Source of the DNA: Actinomycetota bacterium
Lineage (GTDB): Bacteria; Actinomycetota; Actinomycetes; S36-B12; UBA5976
Reading direction: 5' to 3'
Assembly (NCBI GenBank): GCA_009885745.1
Contig: VFKC01000043.1
Coordinates: forward strand, 1-35,581
DNA: 35,581 nt
The notes below the pieces were generated by a model. That model ran no database searches and had not been told where the DNA came from. It saw only the letters and a list, made by a program, of their open reading frames with translations. A program made the position numbers and the translations under genes. Within the stretch, counting starts at the first letter, position 1. Every line of letters begins with the position of its first letter. This document shows positions 1-7,904 of the stretch, one piece after another.

Positions 1-1003
1 ATTCACCGCGCTTAGTTTCTAGCGCTAGTTCTAATAATTCCCGATCAGCTATCCAGTCATTGCGCAAAACACCCGTGAGATGTCCGGTGTATTCAAGACC
101 CTCAAAAAGTTTGTATGCCTTCATCGGACTAATAAGGTCAAAATATGAAAAAACTACATGTCGGGACTTTTCTTTTTCGAGTTCATACAGGCATCGAGCT
201 CGATTTATCAGACCCTGCTCGTAGGCGGCTAATTTCACTGCAATTCGCATTCCAGCCACCTTGTTTGTTATCACTCGGTTGAAAAATTCCCACGAGATGG
301 TTTCAGTAACAATTGTTTCCGCCCGCTGTCGAGCAGTGCCCCTACCAGCCTTTTGTCGGTTAAACAGGACATCTTCAAGCCGCTTTTTTGCTGCATTTTG
401 TACTTCTTCTGCGATGTGATGATTGTTTGAAATAGCCTCGATCACTTGCATTGAGGAGTCCTTCAACATTGATTCTCCAAGCACATCTGTAAGGTTTCGA
501 TGTTGAGCAATTGCCACTCGAATCCAAAATTGGTCATCAGCTATTCCATTTGCCAACACAGTCGAAGGAGTTCGCGGATTGGTGAATGCGGCGCCGCGGA
601 CACGGGGTGATTCATGTTTTGATAGTTCCTCTAGCAGGACAATTGAGGTCCGACGACTCTGCGCGATTCTAGGCAAAATCTCCACAGTTGCGTTCACAGC
701 AATCGCATCGACGATTTCTTCATTCGCATGACGGTGGCTTAATACATATTCTGGATGTGCCTTTAACTCAATCATCAGGTACGGGCGCGTATCCTTCATC
801 GATAAATTCTTATTTATCAATGCGCTCATTCTTACTTGCCCACTGGAATCCTGGGCAAGTGTCAAAAGAGTATCAACAGAAGTGCTCAGATTTCTTGCCA
901 CTGCTAGGCGTACATCTAGGTTTTTGCAGGTTGCAAGTTGGGCTAAGCGTTCAGGGGAAGTGCTGAAACTTCGCGCCTGTAATGATTCATTTGATTGACT
1001 CAA
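1..1003 (-). CDS. LRV/HEAT-like repeat protein, partial (C-terminus beyond window)
   Basis: The frame is open for 334 codons from 1003 to the left edge, where the gene is cut off. I chose a TTG start at 1001-1003 because GGGAG lies five bases upstream. The N-terminal half has short helical repeats of the leucine-rich-repeat-variant type, with recurring signatures such as LDVRLAVARNLSTSVDTLL and SPRVRGAAFTNPRTPSTVL. These units usually stack into a curved protein-binding solenoid. The C-terminal third (after about residue 215) is basic and helical without clear repeats and matches nothing I recognise. There is no signal peptide, so it is probably cytoplasmic. It is divergent from the MoxR gene and resembles in style the repeat protein ending at 3671. 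The repeat class is fairly sure; the function is unknown. Confidence 0.8.
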   Translation of the reverse strand, partial: MSQSNESLQARSFSTSPERLAQLATCKNLDVRLAVARNLSTSVDTLLTLAQDSSGQVRMSALINKNLSMKDTRPYLMIELKAHPEYVLSHRHANEEIVDAIAVNATVEILPRIAQSRRTSIVLLEELSKHESPRVRGAAFTNPRTPSTVLANGIADDQFWIRVAIAQHRNLTDVLGESMLKDSSMQVIEAISNNHHIAEEVQNAAKKRLEDVLFNRQKAGRGTARQRAETIVTETISWEFFNRVITNKVAGMRIAVKLAAYEQGLINRARCLYELEKEKSRHVVFSYFDLISPMKAYKLFEGLEYTGHLTGVLRNDWIADRELLELALETKRGE

Positions 1004-1069
1004 TTTTGCTCCCGACTCGATTACCAACCATTATTGCTAAGACGTCTGACAGAGTCTTCCTTCTGAACC

Positions 1070-1098
1070 ACGTTGCACATTCTCTCTGCGTGCAACGT
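1070..1098. promoter_or_regulatory. 9-bp perfect inverted repeat between divergent genes
   Basis: ACGTTGCAC at 1070-1078 and its exact reverse complement GTGCAACGT at 1090-1098 are separated by 11 bases. The repeat lies in the 176-bp gap between the minus-strand repeat-protein gene and the plus-strand MoxR gene. The position suits an operator for a dimeric regulator acting on one or both genes. No T-run follows, so a terminator is less likely. The regulator is unknown. Confidence 0.5.
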
Positions 1099-1179
1099 CC
1101 TTTTACCAGAGATTGTCGTAGCCAAGTCGTACACTCATATTCCGACCTGCATACTGAGAAAAAATTCCGAGGGAAACAA

Positions 1180-2301
1180 ATGCTTTCTACTGATGACTAC
1201 AGAGATACCTACCTAGCACTAAATCTGTGCATTAGTGCGCGCGTACCAGTGATTCTGTGGGGCCCTCCCGGGCAAGGTAAGACTTCAGTAATTCAGGCCA
1301 TTGCCCAACAGGAAAAGCGCACAATCGAAGTGCTGCTTGCCAGCATCCGGGAGCCTCAGGATTTTGCTGGGCTGCCTTCGATCACAAATGGTCGTGCAAC
1401 GCTAGTAGCCCCCGATTGGGCTCAGCGACTTGCAGAAGATGGCAATGGAATCCTGTTCATGGATGAAGTAAACACTGCGCCCCCTGCCGTCCAAGCAGCT
1501 TTGCTTCGAGTGAGCTTGGACAAAGTTGCTGGCGATTGTCATTTAGGTGAGCGCACTAGCATTGTCGCCGCAGCAAACCCACCTGAGCAAGCAGCGGATG
1601 GCTGGGATCTAGCCCCGCCTCTAGCAAATAGATTTTGTCATCTGGAGTGGTCCTTGCCGGCAGAGATTGTACGAAATGGCATAGCTGGACAGTGGCCCTC
1701 TTACACAATTCCCCCCGTTAGCAACAAAGCCATTGCAGCGGCCATCGATATGGAACGCGTATATGTGGGTGGCTTTTTGACAACTCGACCAGATCTAACA
1801 ACAGTTTTGCCATCAGGTAGTTCTGAGCAGGGCCGAGCATTTCCAACGCCCCGTTCCTGGGTAACGCTGTCACAAGTAAGTGCTTGGGTGACGGCTGCTG
1901 GACTGAGTGAGAGTGTCCGGCGCATGGTTGTCCGAGGATGCATTGGACCTGGCGCTAGTGCCGAGTACCTCACGTATAGAAATAATCTAGATCTACCGCG
2001 ACCTGAAGACTTGCTGGCCAAGACAACTTTTAAGGTGCCCAAGCGCGCGGATCAGGTTTTCGTGATGGGAGCAGGTGTCCTTAATGCAATCCGAAACGAC
2101 AATTCACCGCAAAGATGGGATGCCGCGGGTGAAGTACTCGAATGCCTGGCAACAAACGGCCATCCGGACATTGCGGTTAGCCTAGCTCGCGAATGGCTTG
2201 ACCTTATTCCTAAATCCAAAGATCCGAACAATCCGATTTTGCCTAATCCCCTAGTCATGACAGCGCTTGTTCCTTTGATGCTCGAAGCAAAAATGATTTA
2301 A
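1180..2301 (+). CDS. MoxR-type AAA+ ATPase
   Basis: A 373-residue AAA+ ATPase of the MoxR group. Visible motifs are Walker A GPPGQGKTS (about residues 28-36), Walker B ILFMDEVN (acidic pair about 95-96), sensor-1 AAANPPE (about 131-137) and an arginine-finger-like LANRF (about 148-152). MoxR ATPases form hexameric remodelling machines that work with VWA-domain partners. The ATG at 1180 is preferred because GAGGG lies six bases upstream. An in-frame ATG at 982 would overlap the divergent gene and lacks such a site. Its stop overlaps the start of the metallopeptidase/VWA gene by one base (TAATG), so the two are probably translated together as a pair. The ATPase call is firm; the substrate is unknown. 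Confidence 0.9.
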   Translation: MLSTDDYRDTYLALNLCISARVPVILWGPPGQGKTSVIQAIAQQEKRTIEVLLASIREPQDFAGLPSITNGRATLVAPDWAQRLAEDGNGILFMDEVNTAPPAVQAALLRVSLDKVAGDCHLGERTSIVAAANPPEQAADGWDLAPPLANRFCHLEWSLPAEIVRNGIAGQWPSYTIPPVSNKAIAAAIDMERVYVGGFLTTRPDLTTVLPSGSSEQGRAFPTPRSWVTLSQVSAWVTAAGLSESVRRMVVRGCIGPGASAEYLTYRNNLDLPRPEDLLAKTTFKVPKRADQVFVMGAGVLNAIRNDNSPQRWDAAGEVLECLATNGHPDIAVSLAREWLDLIPKSKDPNNPILPNPLVMTALVPLMLEAKMI

Positions 2302-3647
2302 TGACGGAATCATCAGGCACCAAAACGGCTAATCTCTCTGGAGTCCAAGATCCGAGCGAACATGCGCGCTTGAAGGTGTTGGCTTCACGCATTACGTTGG
2401 AAAATAACTGGCCATACCTTGCCTCAATAGCTTTTGCTCTTCGCCTAGTTGAGACCTCATCAGAAGATTTACCCACAATGGCTGTCGATAACGGATTACG
2501 GTTGTACTACAACGTGGATTTTGTTGAATCTCTCGAGCCAGAAGAACTCGCCACAGTGCTGCTACATGAGTGTATGCATGTAATTTTGCGACATGGCGAC
2601 AGATACGCTGAACTACAAAATGCTGGGTACTACGAACAGTTTTCAAGTGCTCCTGCTTACCACAGGCTGATTTGGAACTACGCGGGAGATTGCAGTATCA
2701 ATGAGACCTTGGACGAGATGGATGTCATCTGGCCCAAATCGTCGCCTCCACTTCGCTATTCCCTTTTCCGCAAAGCTGGCCTGACAGCCAAAGACATAAC
2801 CGAAACTTCCTTCTTCAAAATTCTGGAATGGGATAAAGAATATTTAGCCACTGGAAATCCTCAAGATTCAAAATTGAATCTACCTTGCGATTGTGGCTCC
2901 ATCTCAGATGGAGAAAATCGGGGATTTGAAATCCCTGTTGATGATGAAGATGCCCCTGGCGCAGACAATCTAGAACGAGATCGACTCAGAGACAAAGTAG
3001 CAAGTGACATAACTCAGCATGCAAGTACTGGAAGCATCCCAAAGGGACTCGAAAGGTGGGCACAAGCACATCTGGATCCGAAGATTGACTGGCGTCGCCA
3101 ACTTGCAGTTCGCATTAGACAAGCGGTAGCGAACGTTACTGGGCGACGCGACTACTCATACATGAGACCATCTCGTCGCCAAGATGCGATCCGCGCGACT
3201 GGAAGTTCAGTAATTTTGCCGGCGATGCGACAGCCAGCTCCCCCACGAATTGCAATAGTCGCTGACACAAGTGGCAGCATCAGCAACAACGATCTAAATC
3301 AATTTCTAGCGGAGATCAAGGGTATGCTGAACGCTGTCGGCATAGGTCAGGGGATGTCAATAATCCCTTGCGATGCAAAGGCTTATCCAGCAATCAAGAT
3401 CCGGTCACGCTCTTCAATCATCGACATCAATTTCCAAGGTGGCGGCGGGACAAACATGATTTCGGGTATCGATGCAGCCATGAGCATGCGACCCTTACCT
3501 CAAATCGTCATAATTCTCACTGACGGCTACACCCCCTGGCCCGAGGCCAAGCCGAAGGGCTGCGATCATTTTATTGCTGCCCTCACGGACGAAAAAACTA
3601 AGCAATCGCTTCCACATTGGATTACGGCTGTTTCACTAGCCGACTAG
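2301..3647 (+). CDS. DUF2201-family putative metallopeptidase with VWA-like domain
   Basis: A 448-residue two-part protein. The N-terminal part has the zinc-peptidase signature HECMH (residues 89-93), then WNYAGDCSIN (about 125-134) whose Asp could be the third ligand. The middle (about 205-260) is charged and acidic. The C-terminal VWA-like fold carries the MIDAS sequence DTSGS (322-326), a GGGGT loop (380-384) and TDG (407-409). The order metallopeptidase-like then VWA-like is that of DUF2201 proteins, which are usually encoded beside a MoxR ATPase, as here. Peptidase activity is inferred from HExxH only. The protein could instead be a metal-binding adaptor that recruits clients to the ATPase. 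Its last codons lie inside a long hairpin (3626-3657). Confidence 0.88.
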   Translation: MTESSGTKTANLSGVQDPSEHARLKVLASRITLENNWPYLASIAFALRLVETSSEDLPTMAVDNGLRLYYNVDFVESLEPEELATVLLHECMHVILRHGDRYAELQNAGYYEQFSSAPAYHRLIWNYAGDCSINETLDEMDVIWPKSSPPLRYSLFRKAGLTAKDITETSFFKILEWDKEYLATGNPQDSKLNLPCDCGSISDGENRGFEIPVDDEDAPGADNLERDRLRDKVASDITQHASTGSIPKGLERWAQAHLDPKIDWRRQLAVRIRQAVANVTGRRDYSYMRPSRRQDAIRATGSSVILPAMRQPAPPRIAIVADTSGSISNNDLNQFLAEIKGMLNAVGIGQGMSIIPCDAKAYPAIKIRSRSSIIDINFQGGGGTNMISGIDAAMSMRPLPQIVIILTDGYTPWPEAKPKGCDHFIAALTDEKTKQSLPHWITAVSLAD

Positions 3648-3657
3648 TGAAATAGCC
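3626..3657. terminator. 14-bp hairpin spanning the VWA stop codon (possible U-less terminator)
   Basis: GGCTGTTTCACTAG (3626-3639) pairs with CTAGTGAAATAGCC (3644-3657) around a four-base loop, with one G-T wobble. The stem contains the TAG stop at 3645-3647. It lies between convergent genes whose ends are 23 bases apart. No T-run follows on either strand, so it would be a non-classical terminator or an mRNA 3'-end stabiliser. Confidence 0.5.
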
Positions 3658-3670
3658 ATATGGGTTTGTT

Positions 3671-4981
3671 CTAGGTAGCTCTTCGCTTAACTGTCTTTAG
3701 TCTCAACTTTGCAATTGCGCGATACGGCGCCGGTGCGAACATGTTTTCCAAAACGGCTGTTCTTACTTCATCATCGCTGTCATTTGCCAGAATATTCCAA
3801 TCATTTTCTGAAGCATTAGATTCGCATAGATTCGCAAATGTTTTGCGAACTAAGGGTGACGGGTCCAGAGTTATTTTCTCGATGACAGCCCTGTCCTGGC
3901 ACACCTTTGAAACTCTTCGGACCAGCGCAACTCTAACCTCAACATTTTTGGACTTTAGGATCGCTTGGCATTGATCCAACGGAGTGTTAAAACTAACCGC
4001 GGCATACATCAGCGGATCCACGGGATTTGAGAGCTTTGGCAAACCTGCAACATTAGCTAATGACCCAATGACTAGATCAAATGGCGCTGTAACATCCGAT
4101 GCCAAGTACAGCCATTCAAGGTCATGCGATTTTTTCGAGTCAGACAGATAATCCATTAGTTCTCCTCGATCCTGCGGGAGTTCTATTGCCTTGGGAGACA
4201 AAATCGGATGGACGGTTGCATCCAATTCCACTTCATGCACAACCGGGGCATGCAAAAGTTGGCGCAAAGAAGGAGTAAGGGTTGGATTATTTCGCAGGGC
4301 CAAGTGCACCCACCGACTTTCATCCTTAGCCAACCTGCGCAGGATTCGCGCTGAAGTTCTGGGATTACCTGCAACATTTCGCCGAACACCTTCATCGCCG
4401 TCCGAGGCTAACTCGCCGAGTCGGGCAATCGAAAGACGAGTGCTAGCTGCACAGGCCTTACGCACAGAGAAATGTTCATCAAAAGAGAGTCTTTCTAGTT
4501 CCTCAATTGGTAGGGAATCATTACTCGCAATGACTCGGCGAGTGTCATTGTTGGCGGAATAGGCCAAGGCTCTGATGATGTCTGGTGGCAGGGCAGTATT
4601 TTGAGCAACAGCTACTTGAACATCGTATTCATCATCCTGGCGAAAAAACTCAACTTTTTCTTCGATGGACTGCGCGGATCCCAACTCAACAACTTCTGGG
4701 TCTCGCCATTCTTTATTCAGAATCATCATTACTAACGTGTGGACTGGCGTCATAGGGTTGCATGCCACGCCAAGTCGAACCTTGGCGTTCACATCATTAG
4801 AAAGGTACGTCAAAATCTGAGCTGGACAACTATGGTTGGCGGCGAGAAGACGACGCAATTCGTCATTTTCGGATGTTGAAATAACATCTGCCAATGTGAC
4901 TTGACGCGAATCAATCGTGGAAAGATTCCCTGCTTCCATCGGGCTATCCCTAACGATGTCTGACTTCTTGCCTTTTCTCAC
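3671..4981 (-). CDS. Leucine-rich-repeat-variant (LRV) protein
   Basis: About 436 residues, largely LRV-type helical repeats. Units of roughly 23-26 residues recur through the first 250 residues, for example VRLGVACNPMTPVHTL, VQVAVAQNTALPPDIIRAL, VRKACAASTRLSIARLGEL and VRRNVAGNPRTSARILRRL. A linker (about 260-330) precedes further repeats near the C-terminus. LRV solenoids normally bind proteins or other ligands. There is no signal peptide or membrane segment. The start is uncertain: GTG at 4981 has GAGGG five bases upstream, TTG at 4996 has no site, and ATG at 4939 has AGGGA seven bases upstream. The gene faces the MoxR/VWA pair and is divergent from the TPR gene, suggesting a role with one of them. 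Catalytic function is not indicated. Confidence 0.85.
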   Translation of the reverse strand: MRKGKKSDIVRDSPMEAGNLSTIDSRQVTLADVISTSENDELRRLLAANHSCPAQILTYLSNDVNAKVRLGVACNPMTPVHTLVMMILNKEWRDPEVVELGSAQSIEEKVEFFRQDDEYDVQVAVAQNTALPPDIIRALAYSANNDTRRVIASNDSLPIEELERLSFDEHFSVRKACAASTRLSIARLGELASDGDEGVRRNVAGNPRTSARILRRLAKDESRWVHLALRNNPTLTPSLRQLLHAPVVHEVELDATVHPILSPKAIELPQDRGELMDYLSDSKKSHDLEWLYLASDVTAPFDLVIGSLANVAGLPKLSNPVDPLMYAAVSFNTPLDQCQAILKSKNVEVRVALVRRVSKVCQDRAVIEKITLDPSPLVRKTFANLCESNASENDWNILANDSDDEVRTAVLENMFAPAPYRAIAKLRLKTVKRRAT

Positions 4982-5329
4982 GCTATCCCTCGCCAAACTT
5001 AAGAATTAATCAACGTCTCATTGATGAATCATTGGATTTTTACTGGTAAATTCCGTTTTCCTATTATGGCTTTGCGCTAAGACAGATTCATTCGCAACAC
5101 TTCGCAAGGCTCCCAATATTGTCCGGAATACGCTCAAGGCGCAATTTGATAACGACTCGCCCACACGATCTGGCTTACCAAAAAAATGTCCCACCTTGGG
5201 TGTAGATTTTCATGTCCCACCAGATTCATAAATGCAACAAAGCTGGCAGATTTTTGGACCGTTTTTCGAACCATATCTGTCTGTAATTCCCCATCTATGA
5301 GTACGAATAATGCGAAGTGAAGGAAAATC
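4982..5329. other. Intergenic region between divergent LRV and TPR genes
   Basis: About 350 bases without a convincing gene. It should hold promoters for both neighbours. It contains two copies of ATGTCCCACC (5186-5195 and 5212-5221), 26 bases apart. A small minus-strand frame at 5134-5349 overlaps the TPR start and looks spurious. I see no well-formed sigma-70 promoter pair and no structured RNA. Confidence 0.5.
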
Positions 5330-6919
5330 ATGAGTGACGAGCACAGCAAATCAGATCAAGAACTTTGGGATGACCTTGAGGGGACCAATGGTTTTGAACG
5401 AGCGATGATTCTCATGCACCTCCAATCCCACAAAGCCCATGCTGGGCAATTCGACAAGTGTCTTGCAATCACCCTGGAAGCTGCCGACCTATTCCTCGCC
5501 AGTGGGCGTCAGCGCGAATATGCAGACGCTTTGATGCGCATCGGTCATTGCCATGCCAGTCTGGGCAATAACGAGGATGCCTTAACCCATTTGATGAAAG
5601 CTCGGGACATAGCCGAGTTACATTCCGAGGGCGATGAAATAGCCATGGTTGAGGATTTTCTGGCCCAATCACTCATCGAAAATGGGCAATATGAACAAGC
5701 AATCACTCATTTTGATGCAGCTGAACGACTCTGGGAGGCTGAAAGCAATAGCGAAGGCGCTGCTGCTTCTGCCTGCGCTAGGTCTTCTCTGCACCTCCAA
5801 AGAGGTCAATATTCCCTTGCTTTAGCTGCTCTTGATCGAGCAAATGATTACCTTTGCGGATCGCACGACATGTATCGTTTTGTTGATATCGAGAGGCGCA
5901 TCTCTACAGTTCATTTACGAAATGACAATCCGGATGCCGCAGTATTTCATGCCCGAAAGGCAATATCTCTAGCCAAAAATTGTGCTTGTCCGAATTGCCT
6001 GCCCCAGGCCAAACTGTCGATGGGCATTGCGCTATCCCGAACGCATGCGCGTGATGAAGCGCGCGAATATCTCAACACCGCTAGGAAGGCATTTCATGAA
6101 GCCAACAAACCTGCATGGGAAGCCAGAGCCAAGGCAATCCTGGGACGGATGCTTATTGAAGAGGGTTCAAGTTCGGCCTGGGAAATCATTGATGAATGCC
6201 ACACTGTTTTTGAGAAATTAGGCTGGGGATTAGCCCTTGGCTGCATGCTAGAACTTCTCGCAAAAAATGCCATAAATAGCGCTGATTACTTCCTCGCAGA
6301 AGAATATTTAGATGCTGCGATTGCTCTTGTTCATCAAGAGGGAGACATCGCGTACGCGAATGAATTTATCCTGACCCTTACCAAAGTCGAACTCATGAAA
6401 TCCCAACCAAGCGACGCTTTGAAATGTCTAGAGCGACTTGACACTTCTGAGGAATTTTCGCAAAAGAAGCGCCTAGAAATTCTAGAAGTACGAGTTCGGT
6501 CACTGATTGGCTTGTCTCGATTGGGTGAGGCGGGCAAGTTGCTGCGAGCTGAATTATCAACCCTGCCGCTTGGCTGCCTTCCGGAGTTGGAGGCTCCGCT
6601 CAGGGAGCTTATGGCTGAGACTTTAACTCCCGTGGACACTAACGCAGCAATGCGTGAAAACATGAAGGCAATCAGGCTTTATTTGGCGATTGGAAACACT
6701 GAATACGCAGGGATTTTGGCGGCAAGAGACTTCGACCCAAAGAAATCCACCTCCAATAGATTGCAGGAATTTGAGGATAATCCTCTGGCGTTTGAAGATG
6801 ACGATGATTCCTCACTGAATAACCCCATCAATGACGAGGTGCAAGAAGCAAAACTTTTGCTGGACTCAAAAGATGATTTCGGATTGCGATCTAAAGATGA
6901 CGACGAGGGTGTCGCATAA
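5330..6919 (+). CDS. TPR-repeat protein
   Basis: A 529-residue all-helical protein made largely of tetratricopeptide-like repeats over about residues 20-430. Units such as ADALMRIGHCHASLGNNEDA and LAQSLIENGQYEQAITHFD have the usual small and aromatic residue spacing. The last 60 residues are very acidic (FEDDDDSS, SKDDDEG) and probably disordered. No enzyme domain, signal peptide or membrane segment is visible, so it is likely a cytoplasmic scaffold or sensor. The ATG at 5330 has AAGGA five bases upstream. It is divergent from the LRV gene and lies 224 bases before an unrecognised gene on the same strand. A link with the MoxR/VWA pair is suggested only by closeness. Confidence 0.85.
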   Translation: MSDEHSKSDQELWDDLEGTNGFERAMILMHLQSHKAHAGQFDKCLAITLEAADLFLASGRQREYADALMRIGHCHASLGNNEDALTHLMKARDIAELHSEGDEIAMVEDFLAQSLIENGQYEQAITHFDAAERLWEAESNSEGAAASACARSSLHLQRGQYSLALAALDRANDYLCGSHDMYRFVDIERRISTVHLRNDNPDAAVFHARKAISLAKNCACPNCLPQAKLSMGIALSRTHARDEAREYLNTARKAFHEANKPAWEARAKAILGRMLIEEGSSSAWEIIDECHTVFEKLGWGLALGCMLELLAKNAINSADYFLAEEYLDAAIALVHQEGDIAYANEFILTLTKVELMKSQPSDALKCLERLDTSEEFSQKKRLEILEVRVRSLIGLSRLGEAGKLLRAELSTLPLGCLPELEAPLRELMAETLTPVDTNAAMRENMKAIRLYLAIGNTEYAGILAARDFDPKKSTSNRLQEFEDNPLAFEDDDDSSLNNPINDEVQEAKLLLDSKDDFGLRSKDDDEGVA

Positions 6920-7007
6920 AGGATTCTCACGCCTAGTCAAGAGACTTTGTCTCTCATCGGGATTCGAAAAGTTAGTCAGTACAAATATGTCCGACCTCAC
7001 CTGCACA

Positions 7008-7023
7008 ATGTCATACATGACAT
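7008..7023. promoter_or_regulatory. Perfect 7-2-7 inverted repeat upstream of the 7144 gene
   Basis: ATGTCAT and ATGACAT are separated by two bases, a compact palindrome typical of operators for dimeric helix-turn-helix regulators. It lies 121 bases before the TTG start of the unrecognised gene, in the 224-base gap after the TPR gene. No regulator is assigned. Confidence 0.45.
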
Positions 7024-7143
7024 AACAAGGATTCAGAAAGTAGCGCTAAGCCCCTCGGCTAGCTACTCGGCAACCGCGCAAATCGCGCACGGTGCCCCCA
7101 AGGGAAAATCCGCCCAAACATTGGGAAGAGCGAAAGGCAAAAG

Positions 7144-7815
7144 TTGAGTAATCCGAATATTTTAGACAACCTCGAAAATGACGCATGCTTTCAAGAAAAG
7201 ATCAAAATTTACAACTTAAGCGAAAGTTTTGATCGCGAGCAAGAGTCACAAAAATTCACGCAAAAATTTGAAGTGTGGTCAGTGCAACCTGGAATTGACG
7301 TTGCCAAAGCCAGATTCACTGGCACTGAGATTGATTTATGTGTGATCTGCGCACGCGCTCTAGTCTCCGCCGGTAAATCCATGACCTCAATAGCTTGTGT
7401 TTTCTGCCAATTATGGGATTGCCTACTGGGCTATGCCATTGGTGAATCTGAGTTTCTTGGACTCACGCGAACTGCTTTAGGTTTACATGAATACCCGCCT
7501 GCCCAGTTCTCACCCTTAGCCCAACAGGCTCAAATTGATGGAATTGGTTCCATAATCAATTCTTGGCTCACCCTCTACTATTGGCAGGCCAATGAAATCT
7601 CTATTTTGATTCAAGACGCAGGTTGGGAACATCAAGGATTAATCACTTTGAGCGACTGGACGGACGAATACCCGGAGAATGCCCTGACTTCACTTGAGGC
7701 ATACATTCGGCTAATTGAAGATCAACACCCATGGGCAATTTATCTGTGCCCTGAATCGATGAATTTGAGTTGGTACTATGACCAACTTCCACAATCCAAA
7801 GAGCGTGTGGAATAA
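7144..7815 (+). CDS. Hypothetical protein, 223 residues
   Basis: I do not recognise this protein. It begins with TTG preceded by AAAGG six bases upstream. It is soluble-looking and acidic, with a conserved-looking core around CVICARALVSAG and CVFCQLWDCLLGYAIGE (about residues 60-100; the two CxxC-like spacings need not bind metal). A Trp/Tyr-rich second half includes WLTLYYWQANE and a C-terminal NLSWYYDQL. There is no signal peptide or clear membrane helix. It may belong to the repeat-protein/MoxR neighbourhood or stand alone. It ends 90 bases before the convergent rho stop, with a strong terminator between. Confidence 0.65.
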   Translation: MSNPNILDNLENDACFQEKIKIYNLSESFDREQESQKFTQKFEVWSVQPGIDVAKARFTGTEIDLCVICARALVSAGKSMTSIACVFCQLWDCLLGYAIGESEFLGLTRTALGLHEYPPAQFSPLAQQAQIDGIGSIINSWLTLYYWQANEISILIQDAGWEHQGLITLSDWTDEYPENALTSLEAYIRLIEDQHPWAIYLCPESMNLSWYYDQLPQSKERVE

Positions 7816-7859
7816 CGTATCTCTCCATTTCCCTATTTACTGAGAGTCTTTGTTGCAAT

Positions 7860-7893
7860 AAAAAAGTGGAACCCATGTGGGTCCCACTTTTTT
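7860..7893. terminator. Bidirectional rho-independent terminator
   Basis: AAAAAAGTGGAACCCA (7860-7875) pairs with TGGGTCCCACTTTTTT (7878-7893) around a two-base loop, with a single A-C mismatch. The stem has A-runs on one side and T-runs on the other, so it works in both directions. It lies between the convergent 7144 gene and rho. Confidence 0.9.
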
Positions 7894-7904
7894 AATACCG
7901 AAAT

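Noticed and set aside
982-1179. N-terminal extension of the MoxR ATPase to an ATG at 982
   Set aside because: It would overlap the divergent repeat-protein gene start and run through the inverted repeat; the ATG at 1180 has a good binding site and the conserved domain starts there.
5134-5349. 71-codon minus-strand frame before the TPR gene
   Set aside because: It overlaps the start of the TPR gene, has no recognisable features and no convincing ribosome-binding site.
6947-7147. 66-codon plus-strand frame between the TPR gene and the orphan
   Set aside because: Composition looks non-coding, it runs through the 7008 palindrome, and it overlaps the next gene's start.
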